DNA of 32,110 nucleotides from a virus (IMGVR_UViG_3300042465_003114:1-32110), one strand, 5' to 3'. Numbered from the stretch's first letter, positions 22,553 through 29,620 are shown. Notes: generated by a model not told the origin, from the letters alone. Made by a program: numbers and translations.

Positions 22553-22882
22553 TCACAATAAATTTTTAATCATTTTTTTATCTGTAGCCTCCTTGACTAG
22601 ATCCGCTACTAGCTTAAACTTGATTTCAAGATCTTCAGCGATTTCTTTCTTGGAATACCCCCAGCAGGACAGGGTAATTACCCGGTCGACTAATTCCCTT
22701 GGCATCTCATTTACTAGGTTCGCCCTAGGGTTATAGCTTGATACTTCAAGAATGTTGTACAGAATGTAGTTAACCGTAGTTATCCTGATCCCCATCATCT
22801 CAGCTATCTGGTGCTTTGTATTCCCTTGGGTGTATAGTTTCCGTACCAATGGCACTAGGCTTTCGTGCTTGCAAGCTGCCAT
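22553..22882 (-). CDS. Protein with two HTH units, 109 aa
   Basis: Two similar helix-turn-helix stretches are visible: LYTQGNTKHQIAEMMGIRIT (16-35) and LSCWGYSKKEIAEDLEIKFK (72-91). Both have the pattern x-I-A-E-x-x-x-I, which suggests an internal duplication. It is likely a DNA-binding regulator. It overlaps the 48-aa gene by 28 bases. Confidence 0.75.
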   Translation of the reverse strand: MAACKHESLVPLVRKLYTQGNTKHQIAEMMGIRITTVNYILYNILEVSSYNPRANLVNEMPRELVDRVITLSCWGYSKKEIAEDLEIKFKLVADLVKEATDKKMIKNLL

Positions 22883-23001
22883 ATTCTCTCAAAGGTTTCG
22901 TTAAAAGGTAGCTTTTCAGTTTGGCAGGTAGACCTCACCCCCTTGGGGGCAAGATCACCGGGTCTCTGAATAAATTTTCCTAGGTATAGATAGTTGCTCA
23001 T
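22855..23001 (-). CDS. Small protein, 48 aa, unknown
   Basis: The ATG at 23001 overlaps the stop of the Gp157-like gene as ATGA. It begins MSNYLYLGKFIQRPGDLAPK and ends FERIWQLASTKA. The DNA inside contains CCCCC-TT-GGGGG, a G/C-rich palindrome that is unusual in this AT-rich genome. Function unknown. Confidence 0.6.
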   Translation of the reverse strand: MSNYLYLGKFIQRPGDLAPKGVRSTCQTEKLPFNETFERIWQLASTKA

Positions 23002-23480
23002 TTGATTTGCAGATTAAAATTTTCAATAATTCTAGCACCGAATACAGTCTCCCCTTTTTTGATCGCTTCTTTGATCGCCATCTTGTCTGCCGTTACTACG
23101 GTCTTAACATTCTGAAACGAACTAGGCAAGGCTTCCACTACATCCACCTCCACCGCCTCGGATCTTCTTAAAGAGATCTTAAACAGGGGTGATTCTATCT
23201 TCTCTATTCCGCTTACTAGCATGGCCTTCTTAAGGCTTTCTGTTAACCATGTGACCTTCTTATCCCGGCTTTCTTTCATGGCCTTGAGTCGCTTAATTTC
23301 AGCGTCTATCTGATCGCTTTCCCCTTGGTAGTTGCTGATCACCTTAGCATAGTTTATGCCTTTGATCTGTAGCTGCTCCTGATTGATTAAAAGTTCTGCT
23401 TCTAGTTCTGGAGTAAGTTCTTCAGTTTCAAGAAGCGCAGCTAGATACTGCGCCTCCTGTGTGATTTCATATAGGTTCAT
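22998..23480 (-). CDS. Siphovirus Gp157-like protein
   Basis: A 160-residue protein with a central coiled coil (about 25-80; IDAEIKRLKAMKESRDKKVT, WLTESLKKAM) and the C-terminal beta part FKISLRRSEAVEVDV then LPSSF, as in the Gp157 family (PF05565). Gp157 proteins are linked to phage recombination and, in Streptococcus thermophilus phages, to resistance. Here it follows the ERF gene with an ATGA, the usual pairing. It is probably an accessory to ERF-mediated annealing. Confidence 0.85.
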   Translation of the reverse strand: MNLYEITQEAQYLAALLETEELTPELEAELLINQEQLQIKGINYAKVISNYQGESDQIDAEIKRLKAMKESRDKKVTWLTESLKKAMLVSGIEKIESPLFKISLRRSEAVEVDVVEALPSSFQNVKTVVTADKMAIKEAIKKGETVFGARIIENFNLQIK

Positions 23481-24028
23481 AATAGTCCGTCTAAAATTTC
23501 TGTTTGATCTTTGGTTAAGGTATATTTTTTTAATGCCTCCTTGGCTGTCTTCTGCTGCTCTGGAGTTCCGTTCAAGTATTGAACTATCCCTGCAAACTGC
23601 TGATCTGTAGGTGCTAATTTGCTAGGTGCTGGTGCCTGCCTTACCGGGCGCATAGCTGCCTCCGCATCATCATCTGATATGGCTAGGTTTAGAACGCTTG
23701 TAATTGCGTACCGTCTTGCGTAGCTGATCGCAGATCCTTGCGCCTGTGGATCGTTCTGCCTTACTACCTGTAGCGTGTATGTGGCCGATATGAACTCTCC
23801 GCTTTCTGCGTGAATCAGCATAGTGGTAAGCCCGTCCCCGTTTGGGAATTGGCTAAGGATCAGCCCTGCCTTTTCCAAAGGTTCTGCAACTTCCGTGATA
23901 ATGTGCGGAAGGCTTGCGTAGTTACTTTTAAAGAACGGGTTCTTTGCGTCCTTCGAGATTCGGCCTACCATAGCGTGAAACTTGGCTAGGCCTTGTGTGA
24001 GGTTCTGAATACTTGGTGATCTTTCCAT
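23477..24028 (-). CDS. ERF-family single-strand annealing protein
   Basis: A 183-residue recombinase with the ERF core: NPFFKSNYASLPHIITEV (30-47), then GSAISYARRYAITSVLNLAI (98-117) and the acidic SDDDAEAA (118-125), the family signature (PF04404). The C-terminal 55 residues form a Pro/Ala linker and a short helical domain. It anneals complementary single strands during recombination-dependent replication or end repair, probably with the SSB-like and Gp157-like proteins and RusA. The leader contains AACCAAACCAAAAATG. Confidence 0.92.
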   Translation of the reverse strand: MERSPSIQNLTQGLAKFHAMVGRISKDAKNPFFKSNYASLPHIITEVAEPLEKAGLILSQFPNGDGLTTMLIHAESGEFISATYTLQVVRQNDPQAQGSAISYARRYAITSVLNLAISDDDAEAAMRPVRQAPAPSKLAPTDQQFAGIVQYLNGTPEQQKTAKEALKKYTLTKDQTEILDGLL

Positions 24029-24045
24029 TTTTGGTTTGGTTTTAG

Positions 24046-24300
24046 TTAATAATTTCTTTCAATTTCTAATTCTAGTTGCATCAGCATTGACCGGGTAGGG
24101 ATAACTTCATAGCCATGCTCATAGGATGACAGGCTTCTAGTGTGATCTATCGTGATCTCCATCTCCCCGTAGGCAGGAGCAAATTCGCTTTCATCTTCCC
24201 CGGTGTGTTCGATGGTGTAGTCTCCAATCCAAAGGTAGTCCTGTCCTTCGTAGGTAAATGTGATCTCTTGATCAAAGAAGTTTTCTGAATCGTAGTTCAT
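24046..24300 (-). CDS. Unknown acidic early protein, 84 aa
   Basis: Begins MNYDSENFFDQEITFTYEGQ, continuing DYLWIGDYTIEHTGEDESEF. It is very acidic, beta-rich, with aromatic residues. Acidic small proteins of this kind can mimic DNA, but nothing proves that here. It is second in the leftward early operon. Confidence 0.6.
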   Translation of the reverse strand: MNYDSENFFDQEITFTYEGQDYLWIGDYTIEHTGEDESEFAPAYGEMEITIDHTRSLSSYEHGYEVIPTRSMLMQLELEIERNY

Positions 24301-24322
24301 TTTTTTTAGGGTTTAAAGTTTT

Positions 24323-24607
24323 TTAAATTGCATCCCTGTAAACGTGAGACGCATAATGCAGTCCGCTGATACTATTCCAAAACATACGAATAATAGTACC
24401 ATTTTCTAATTCTATAAATTTTCGGAAGGTCTCTACAGAACCCCCGTATTGTATTATAGTATCTTCTTTGATTGACTTAACTTTCTTGGTCACATTTCTT
24501 TCGTGAGTGTTAACCGCATGGCTGTAACCCGCAACCCCACTTACTGAGACGGTTGCATAGGTAATTTCGTTGAATTGACTGTCTTTTTTAATGTCTTGAA
24601 TTTTCAT
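24323..24607 (-). CDS. Unknown early protein, 94 aa
   Basis: Begins MKIQDIKKDSQFNEITYATV; beta-rich, with IRMFWNSISGLHYASHVYRD at the end. It is the first gene of the leftward early operon, after the divergent control region. The leader has two AACCAAAA motifs before the ATG. No domain recognised. Confidence 0.65.
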   Translation of the reverse strand: MKIQDIKKDSQFNEITYATVSVSGVAGYSHAVNTHERNVTKKVKSIKEDTIIQYGGSVETFRKFIELENGTIIRMFWNSISGLHYASHVYRDAI

Positions 24608-24757
24608 GATGTTTTTTGGTTTTGGTTAAGGGTTAATTATAAAACAAATATCGAAGAAATAAATTAGAATAAAAAACATTTTAGAAAATATTTTCAACAA
24701 AAAGTGAGATTTTTTTTAACCCTGATTTTAAAACCCTATAACTTGCAAGAAAAAACG
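24608..24757. promoter_or_regulatory. Divergent control region
   Basis: A very AT-rich 150-base gap between the leftward early operon and the rightward small operon. On the minus strand GATATTTG (24652-24645) is one base off the -7 consensus and lies 38 bases before the ATG at 24607, but has no TTTG at the proper distance. On the plus strand TATAACTTG near 24738 is a weak match. Probably both early promoters are here. Confidence 0.4.
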
Positions 24758-25009
24758 ATGGAAGAAAGTGAGATCATCAATCCACTAGGGCACGGCAAAG
24801 CTACAAGGGTTATGGATGAGAACCGCAAGCCTCAGGAGTGGTGGATAGATTACATCTCTATCAATCAGGCAGTCGCTGAAAATGAGTTCTACGTTTTATT
24901 TGAGGATGGCTGCCTAGTCAAGAAGGGAAGGTCAAAATTCTCCACTAGTCAGTACCTGAAAGGGGATAAGTTCAGATCCTTTGCGCAGTGTAACGAATCC
25001 ATAACATAA
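24758..25009 (+). CDS. Unknown rightward early protein, 83 aa
   Basis: I use the ATG at 24758 (MEESEIINPLGHGKATRVMD); a GTG 54 bases earlier would add a hydrophobic run encoded by control-region DNA. The protein has EWWIDYISINQAVAENEFYV and a basic C-terminus. It is first in the only rightward group. Function unknown. Confidence 0.6.
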   Translation: MEESEIINPLGHGKATRVMDENRKPQEWWIDYISINQAVAENEFYVLFEDGCLVKKGRSKFSTSQYLKGDKFRSFAQCNESIT

Positions 25010-25037
25010 AACAGGGTTTACAAAATCGTTCATATTG

Positions 25038-25050
25038 GTAGATATACTAC
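25038..25050. promoter_or_regulatory. Small inverted repeat, possible operator
   Basis: GTAG-ATATA-CTAC lies 48 bases before the ATG at 25098, in an 88-base gap. A TATATTTA box (7 of 8 to the -7 consensus) follows near 25069, without a matching -33 box. Tentative operator for the second rightward transcript. Confidence 0.3.
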
Positions 25051-25097
25051 ACATTATGGCATGATTTTATATTTAATGTTGTATAACTCAGACAAAA

Positions 25098-25307
25098 ATG
25101 GAAGAAAAAGAACAGACCGCAGTAGAATGGCTTTACGATCAAATGACTCAAACTTGGTTTGATAAGGTAAGCGGATCAGATATTTTGAAGGCAGCCAAAG
25201 AACTAGAAAAGGATCAGATCAGAACGGCCTTTGTAGTTGGCAAATGGGACGGCAAAAATCTTGATATGACTTCTATGCAGTACTACAACAAAACCTTTTT
25301 GCCATGA
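25098..25307 (+). CDS. Conserved small phage protein with QYYNxTF motif
   Basis: A 69-residue helical protein: AVEWLYDQMTQTWFDK, then AAKELEKDQIRTAF and QYYNKTF near the end. Proteins with an EKxQI...QYYNxTF pattern are widespread in Bacteroidota phages and prophages, with no known function. It overlaps the next gene by ATGA. Confidence 0.75.
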   Translation: MEEKEQTAVEWLYDQMTQTWFDKVSGSDILKAAKELEKDQIRTAFVVGKWDGKNLDMTSMQYYNKTFLP

Positions 25308-25516
25308 GTCCAGATATCACCATGTGCCCGGGGACAAACTGTCCCCACAAAGAAAAATGTTATAGGTTCACGGCTAAGGCAGGGGACTATCAAAGCTATT
25401 TCATGGAATCACCAATCAGGGAAGGGAAGTGCGAATACTATTGGGGCGATAATGCAGAAAGCGTTTGGAATCAGCTTAAAGATATTATGGCAGATAAAAG
25501 CAAAAATAATATTTAA
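25304..25516 (+). CDS. Conserved Cys-containing small phage protein
   Basis: A 70-residue protein beginning MSPDITMCPGTNCPHKEKCY, with Cys8, Cys13, Cys19 and Cys43 (REGKCEYYW) that could bind a metal. The DITMCxGxxCPxKxxCYR pattern is common in Bacteroidota phages. It is coupled to the preceding gene by ATGA and ends the rightward group. Function unknown. Confidence 0.75.
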   Translation: MSPDITMCPGTNCPHKEKCYRFTAKAGDYQSYFMESPIREGKCEYYWGDNAESVWNQLKDIMADKSKNNI

Positions 25517-25540
25517 ATTAGGAAAAATTCATGCAGTATA

Positions 25541-25667
25541 GTTCACGTTTATTGCTTGTTCACGAAAAGTGAACGCTGCCAAATGTCGACAAAATGTAGA
25601 CAGTTGGCGGGTTATCTTGTCCCAAATATTGTCAATTTTTGGCACAGTATTCGGAAAAAAACCGAAT
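25541..25667. repeat. Cluster of inverted repeats between convergent operons
   Basis: A 150-base non-coding stretch holds GTTCAC-GAAAA-GTGAAC (25558-25574) with an extra GTTCACG at 25541, a 14-base arm repeat GCCAAATGTCGACA / TGTAGACAGTTGGC (25578-25608) with 3 spacer bases and two mismatches, CCAAA/TTTGG (25622-25642), and ATTCGG-A7-CCGAAT (25649-25667). It may terminate both operons, bind a regulator or act as an origin. Confidence 0.7.
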
Positions 25668-25912
25668 TACTCTAGCTGCCCTTCCTGATCAAGGTGTAGC
25701 AGTTCATCTCGGATCTCAGTATAGCTGCCCCGAAGCAGGCAGGATGTTTTATCATAGAAGTAGATCACCTGAATATCGTGTACCAATTCCTGCACATAGG
25801 AGATGTCCTCCACCCTTACCATGCGCCTTACAAATTCGTGCTTTACTTCGATTCCAAGATCAGCCCAGTCCATCGTGCTACCGCTTAGCATTACATCTAT
25901 TTCTATCCACAT
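25667..25912 (-). CDS. Unknown protein, 81 aa
   Basis: Begins MWIEIDVMLSGSTMDWADLG; mixed alpha/beta, with IQVIYFYDKTSCLLRGSYTE. It is the last gene of the leftward lysis block and its stop overlaps the last inverted repeat of the non-coding region. No domain recognised. Confidence 0.6.
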   Translation of the reverse strand: MWIEIDVMLSGSTMDWADLGIEVKHEFVRRMVRVEDISYVQELVHDIQVIYFYDKTSCLLRGSYTEIRDELLHLDQEGQLE

Positions 25913-25913
25913 A

Positions 25914-26465
25914 CTAAAAAAGCTTTTTAGATATACCCAAGCTGTGAACTTTTGTCACGGGTTGGTACTGATAGGTGAACAGGTATTTGTTATCCAAGTA
26001 GGAAACTTTTGCGCCCGGATCTAACATAGAGTTCATGCTTGCTCCCAAATATATCCCCTTTGGCTTTTTGATTATCGTCTCTGTTTTTGTTTCCGTGATT
26101 GTGTTGGTCACCACAGGAATCTTAAAATCGTTTGTAGCAGTCATTTTAAGCATCTCTCCAAGGACTTCACCGCTTAGATGGGTACTTCCATACTCCGAAG
26201 GAATGGAGGCCTTAAACAGGCTAATTTGGGGCTGATAATTTACAAGGACTGTATCCCTTAAAACTTGTGATTTTATCCACATTTTCGGCACATAAACTGT
26301 GTCCCGAACTTGAGTGTAAATTGTGTCACTTTCTACCTTCGTAGTAAACTTGTACACGGTTTCTTCTTCAGGCTTTGGTAAGAAGATAAATGCAGCTATG
26401 ACCCCTCCTAAAAAAGAGATAAGCGCAATTTTGATTTTCTGGTTGTCGGTTGAAAATTCCATCAT
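25914..26465 (-). CDS. Membrane-anchored spanin-like protein
   Basis: A 183-residue protein with one N-terminal transmembrane helix (about 11-30, IKIALISFLGGVIAAFIFLP) and a periplasmic beta-rich domain with repeated Thr-Val runs (TVYKFTTKVESDTIYTQVRD, and VVTNTITETKTETII). Topology and position after the endopeptidase and phosphoesterase genes fit an inner-membrane spanin or other envelope-disrupting protein of Bacteroidota phages. The sequence resembles DUF6808-type proteins. No outer-membrane lipoprotein partner is evident. It is joined by ATGA to the preceding gene. Confidence 0.55.
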   Translation of the reverse strand: MMEFSTDNQKIKIALISFLGGVIAAFIFLPKPEEETVYKFTTKVESDTIYTQVRDTVYVPKMWIKSQVLRDTVLVNYQPQISLFKASIPSEYGSTHLSGEVLGEMLKMTATNDFKIPVVTNTITETKTETIIKKPKGIYLGASMNSMLDPGAKVSYLDNKYLFTYQYQPVTKVHSLGISKKLF

Positions 26466-26683
26466 TGCTCTATAAATAAATTGTCTTGCTCAAGTATTTT
26501 TCTCAATTCCTTCCTGCACCATTCATAAGCCTTGTAGGTTTCGTCACTTAGTTCTTTGTACTTCATCTCTGATCTTAGAAGCTGATCAAAATCCCAGATG
26601 GCACTTTTGTAATTGTGGCCATTAATAGCTGCCTGAAAGTCTGTGTTATCTTCAGGCAAATCAAATTCAAGTATCGCTTTCAT
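26462..26683 (-). CDS. Conserved phage protein (LEFDLPED family), 73 aa
   Basis: MKAILEFDLPEDNTDFQAAI and then SAIWDFDQLLRSEMKY match a pattern found in small proteins of many Firmicutes and Bacteroidota phages, encoded near replication or lysis genes. It is acidic and helical, with a conserved WDFD core. ATGA overlaps on both sides. Function unknown. Confidence 0.75.
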   Translation of the reverse strand: MKAILEFDLPEDNTDFQAAINGHNYKSAIWDFDQLLRSEMKYKELSDETYKAYEWCRKELRKILEQDNLFIEQ

Positions 26684-27564
26684 AGTGGGAATTTTTGCGA
26701 GTCTACTAAAAGTTCATAATGTTCTAAGTCATCCTTTTTGTACCTTCTTCCATTTAAGGTTAATATTCTACCACCCACAGGCTTGACAGGTGCGCCTCTT
26801 TCAATGTGCCATCCATTAGACCCATCTCCATACTCTTCCTTGTATGTTCCTGTTATAGCAAGGTGGATCTGCTTTTGATGTAATTCGTAGACTCTTTTCC
26901 CTTGGTTATACTGAAGGGTGTCCCTCACATCATTTCTACTTGAGTTCTCATGGATGTGACCCATCACAAATATATCCATGTTCTCATAGATTTCTAGTGC
27001 CCTAGTCAAGTTGATTGCTCCGCGTGTAACAATTCCACCGCCTGCGCTCCCATGAAAATATTTCATAGTCTTGGTCATTTGACTGTTAGTTCTTATCTCA
27101 TATTTTATAACCATCCACCCACCATATCCACCTGTAAAAATATTGCTTTTGTTTTTGTAGTTCATTAGGTCTACAAATCTCTGAAGCAAATCTGTTTCTT
27201 GATACTTTATAATAGATGTTTCATGATTACCGTACCCGATCACAGTTAAAATATGAGCGTAAGGACTAAACCACTCGACCGCAGTTTCAACTACGCTATC
27301 CAAATATCTTGCATTATTATGCTCTAGTAATATGTCTGATTTGTTTCCTCTTTTATCGCCACGGCCATTCATGAGGCAGAATAAATCCCCATTAATAAAG
27401 ATAGGGATATTCTGCGCAAGGCAATAGTCTAGGTGTCGCTTCAGCATATCCCTGTCGCACTTTGGGTTATCCCAGTGAATGTCTGAAAGTAGGGCTACTC
27501 TGTTTTCCTCTTTGCTTAGGGATATGCTATGCACATTCCTAGCAATTTTGGTTAGTTCCATCAA
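26680..27564 (-). CDS. Calcineurin-like metallophosphoesterase
   Basis: A 294-residue enzyme with a complete two-metal site: Asp28 and His30 (SDIHWD), Asp60 (NGDLF), Asn113-His114 (GNHE), His171 (YFHGS) and His203-x-His205 (GHIHE). It is most like the DNA/RNA or nucleotide phosphoesterases often carried by phages. It sits between the M15 endopeptidase and spanin-like genes, linked by ATGA to both neighbours, which is odd for a DNA enzyme. It could act on a cyclic nucleotide, a cell-envelope phosphodiester or capped nucleic acid; substrate unknown. Confidence 0.88.
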   Translation of the reverse strand: MMELTKIARNVHSISLSKEENRVALLSDIHWDNPKCDRDMLKRHLDYCLAQNIPIFINGDLFCLMNGRGDKRGNKSDILLEHNNARYLDSVVETAVEWFSPYAHILTVIGYGNHETSIIKYQETDLLQRFVDLMNYKNKSNIFTGGYGGWMVIKYEIRTNSQMTKTMKYFHGSAGGGIVTRGAINLTRALEIYENMDIFVMGHIHENSSRNDVRDTLQYNQGKRVYELHQKQIHLAITGTYKEEYGDGSNGWHIERGAPVKPVGGRILTLNGRRYKKDDLEHYELLVDSQKFPL

Positions 27565-28022
27565 ATAGGTTGATAGGTTGTTTTGCCTCCAGACCGTACG
27601 GCCTTCAGCTTTTGCTTTCTATTTCCGCTCTTTACGAAAGATACATGAACCCAATCAGGGTTAAAGTCTGTGCCAAACTCCCAGATAAGCTGATCAAAGT
27701 CTAACTTGGTTTTTATGAAATCAAATACCATCCTGTTAGTTACTTCACCATTGCCTCCATCCATGTCGATGTCGATGGCTTGCCCTTTGCAGTGCTGTGA
27801 AGATGCGCTGCCTCCAATAAAACTATTTAAAGCCTTGCTTCTGTACCCTGAACTAATAAAAATAGGAACACCAAAATGCAACCGGATAGGTTCAAATACT
27901 TTGTCTGCAAGCAGCTTAAAATTTTCTAAATGCTCAGCCGTAGGTGTGTTGTCTATTCCGTGACGCTTTGCAGAATCGCTTCTAGTTACCTCAGCTAAAT
28001 TAAGATGTTGGCTTATTTTCAT
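27561..28022 (-). CDS. M15 peptidase endolysin
   Basis: I choose the ATG at 28022 (MKISQHLNLAEVTRSDSAKR, 153 residues), preceded by AACCAAACGATAAAA; a start at 28094 would add 24 unlikely residues inside the holin-like gene. The peptidase M15 (D-Ala-D-Ala carboxypeptidase-like) signature is SGYRSKALN then SQHCKGQAIDID, with zinc ligands His77, Asp84 and His126 (WVHVSF). It would cut peptidoglycan peptides. No signal peptide is present, so export must come from the neighbouring holin-like proteins. Confidence 0.9.
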   Translation of the reverse strand: MKISQHLNLAEVTRSDSAKRHGIDNTPTAEHLENFKLLADKVFEPIRLHFGVPIFISSGYRSKALNSFIGGSASSQHCKGQAIDIDMDGGNGEVTNRMVFDFIKTKLDFDQLIWEFGTDFNPDWVHVSFVKSGNRKQKLKAVRSGGKTTYQPI

Positions 28023-28236
28023 TTTTATCGTTTGGTTTTTTAAATATCTTTTCAGCAGCTGTGATACCCAAAGCAGCAGCAGACAGGGCAGCAACCGAAT
28101 AGACTAGCGGTTCGTTCTGATTCATGAATAAGGTGCAGCATAAGGTCACTCCGCTTAATACACCGACAAGCCTTTTGCTAGATGCTTCCCCTCCTTCAGA
28201 TAGAAATCCTTTAGCCCAATCAAAAAACTTTTTCAT
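28000..28236 (-). CDS. Holin-like membrane protein, 78 aa
   Basis: A short charged N-terminus (MKKFFDWAKGFLSEGGEASS), then two hydrophobic segments (about 24-38 and 45-63) and a Lys/Asn-rich tail ending KNENKPTS. The two-segment layout, charged tail and position directly before the endopeptidase (overlap 23 bases) fit a class II-type holin. The SSKR motif before the first segment recurs in such proteins of Bacteroidota phages. Confidence 0.65.
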   Translation of the reverse strand: MKKFFDWAKGFLSEGGEASSKRLVGVLSGVTLCCTLFMNQNEPLVYSVAALSAAALGITAAEKIFKKPNDKNENKPTS

Positions 28237-28358
28237 CTTCCTTGCCCCCTGTATTTTTTAGGTTTGTTTAATGCTTTTGAAACGCTTTTTTTTGCGTATC
28301 CGTTTCTCCTTTTACCAAAGCTAATTTTAATCTGCGCTACTGCCTTAGCCTTTGCCAT
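28233..28358 (-). CDS. Very basic small protein, 41 aa
   Basis: The ATG at 28358 lies 14 bases inside the end of the 62-aa gene and the TGA overlaps the holin-like ATG as ATGA. The sequence starts MAKAKAVAQIKISFGKRRNG and ends KALNKPKKYRGQGR, with about one-third Lys/Arg. It could bind nucleic acid or membranes; a lysis regulator is possible. Function unknown. Confidence 0.6.
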   Translation of the reverse strand: MAKAKAVAQIKISFGKRRNGYAKKSVSKALNKPKKYRGQGR

Positions 28359-28533
28359 TGCTTTTCTTTATTTCTGCCCGTAACTTATAAACCAAATAAA
28401 TAATTGAAAGAATAGAAATGACCGAAGTAAAAACTACGTTTACAAATTGAAGCCCAGCCATAGCCGTGACATTAGCAAACATTGCCAAGAAGGTGGAGGG
28501 TACTCCGAGTTCATCGCTTTTCAATATATTCAT
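28345..28533 (-). CDS. Small membrane protein, 62 aa
   Basis: Residues about 13-28 and 33-50 are hydrophobic (TFLAMFANVTAMAGLQF, then VVFTSVISILSIIYLVY), followed by a basic tail RAEIKKSNGKG. It is first in the lysis block, 4 bases after the neck-type gene. It could be a second holin, an antiholin or an accessory protein to the 78-aa holin-like protein. Confidence 0.6.
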   Translation of the reverse strand: MNILKSDELGVPSTFLAMFANVTAMAGLQFVNVVFTSVISILSIIYLVYKLRAEIKKSNGKG

Positions 28534-28537
28534 TTCT

Positions 28538-28972
28538 TTAATTAGTTGGAACTTGACAAAGGTTCAAAGGAATAGGAGCAGTTATTTCTATATCAATACT
28601 CACCCCTGCTGCAAAGTCATCGAATCGCTCCTGAAAGAATTCTACAGATGCCTGCGGAGGTGTATTAAAGGAATAGGTATTATCTAGTTTTAGCTTAGCC
28701 AAAACATCCAAAGCCACAAGAAGCTGATCACTTTGAACCTGAAGCCTGTTGCTTTTATCTTCAGTCAAGAGATCCGCAAATAGTAGCACCAAGCGATAGC
28801 GCATAGTAGTATTTGAATACTGTGAAGGCCTTACAACTGTCCAAAAAACAGGGTAGACAATTTCACCCCCGTTATCTGTGTAGTCATAAATATCACCCTC
28901 TCCGAACGTCCGAATCATCGGATGTGCTTCTTGGATTGCTTTTAGTTTTGCTACTAGATTTGCGAGTGTCAT
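28538..28972 (-). CDS. Neck / tail terminator-type protein
   Basis: A 144-residue protein of a type found after the connector gene in Bacteroidota siphoviruses: a helix (MTLANLVAKLKAIQEAHPMI), then the FGEGDIYDYTDNGGEIVYPV pattern, a strand-rich centre (YRLVLLFADLLTEDKSNRLQ) and a beta-rich C-terminus. By position it is a neck, tail terminator or tail-completion protein. No enzyme motif is seen. Confidence 0.6.
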   Translation of the reverse strand: MTLANLVAKLKAIQEAHPMIRTFGEGDIYDYTDNGGEIVYPVFWTVVRPSQYSNTTMRYRLVLLFADLLTEDKSNRLQVQSDQLLVALDVLAKLKLDNTYSFNTPPQASVEFFQERFDDFAAGVSIDIEITAPIPLNLCQVPTN

Positions 28973-29024
28973 CTTGCTTAGATAGGAATTCTTTTAGTTT
29001 CTTTTCGTTCTTGCTGTAGGCCAT
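28893..29024 (-). CDS. Possible small basic protein, 43 aa
   Basis: An ATG 3 bases after the connector stop opens MAYSKNEKKLKEFLSKQDDT followed by a Ser/Lys/Asp-rich tail. It would overlap the next gene by 80 bases, which is more than elsewhere here. The N-terminal helix looks natural. It is listed as tentative; the alternative is that this is just the leader of the 144-aa gene. Confidence 0.35.
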   Translation of the reverse strand: MAYSKNEKKLKEFLSKQDDTRKSSSKTKSNPRSTSDDSDVRRG

Positions 29025-29026
29025 TT

Positions 29027-29620
29027 TTAGAATGGTTTTTTGTAGCGGTTTCCTTGGTATCTTTCAGAGTATGGCCTATAATCTTCATAGTCCCCACGGC
29101 CTAAATTGATAGCCACCTTATATTGATTGCTCACAGGCTGGATTGTAGTAACATCACTACCCGGATTCAAGTACTCAGGGTACAGGGTATTATTTGCAGT
29201 TAGGTAATTGATAGATCTTTCCGCATACCATTCGGCATATCCCTTATAGTATTGGCTGATGCTTTGAAGTTCTGCAAAAGTAGGCTCTGTGATGTTCTCT
29301 GATTTGCGCTTCACTACTCCCTTATTTACAAACTTGTACTGCATCGCCATAGGAAGTTCACCTAGAACGTAATTGAACAGGGTGTCTGTTAGATAGTCAT
29401 CTAGCAAAGTTTTGTAGACTGCATTCCCTCCGCTAGTAATGGTTCCCGCTACGATCAAAGATAGGATCTTATCATAAAGCGCAGTTCCACAGATGGGATG
29501 GATGTACCTATCTTGCGTCATCTTAATCACCTGAGTTACATTCTTCAGGTCAATATTTGCGGAAGCTACAGTGAAATCCTTAAAGGACTGCTCGCTGATC
29601 ATTAATACATTTGCGCTCAT
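29027..29620 (-). CDS. Head-tail connector, DUF6712-like
   Basis: I choose the ATG at 29620 (MSANVLMISEQSFKDFTVAS, 197 residues), which overlaps the portal TGA as ATGA; a start at 29656 would lie inside the portal gene. The sequence DRYIHPICGTALYDKILSLI, later YYKGYAEWYAERSINYLTAN, has the all-helical pattern of DUF6712-like proteins that follow the portal in Bacteroidota phages and are taken as head completion (adaptor) proteins. The C-terminus is rich in Tyr, Arg and Asp. Confidence 0.7.
   Translation of the reverse strand: MSANVLMISEQSFKDFTVASANIDLKNVTQVIKMTQDRYIHPICGTALYDKILSLIVAGTITSGGNAVYKTLLDDYLTDTLFNYVLGELPMAMQYKFVNKGVVKRKSENITEPTFAELQSISQYYKGYAEWYAERSINYLTANNTLYPEYLNPGSDVTTIQPVSNQYKVAINLGRGDYEDYRPYSERYQGNRYKKPF

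Noticed and set aside
22936-22949. CCCCC-TT-GGGGG palindrome as a regulatory site
   Set aside because: It lies inside the 48-aa gene and can be explained by codons for Ala-Pro-Lys-Gly; no second copy was found.
24704-24757. GTG-initiated extension of the first rightward gene
   Set aside because: The added residues come from AT-rich control DNA with poly-T; the ATG at 24758 has a better A-rich leader.
25649-25667. Intrinsic terminator at ATTCGG-A7-CCGAAT
   Set aside because: The A/T run is in the loop rather than after the stem, so it does not have terminator layout; it is kept only as part of the repeat cluster.
25639-25917. 92-codon plus-strand frame
   Set aside because: It is a Pro/Arg/Cys-rich shadow of the 81-aa minus-strand gene and begins within an inverted repeat.
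28023-28094. 24-residue N-terminal extension of the M15 peptidase
   Set aside because: It runs through the holin-like gene in another frame; the ATG at 28022 has the AACCAAA leader and matches the M15 domain start. The hydrophobic run in the extension could be read as a signal peptide, but the overlap explains it.
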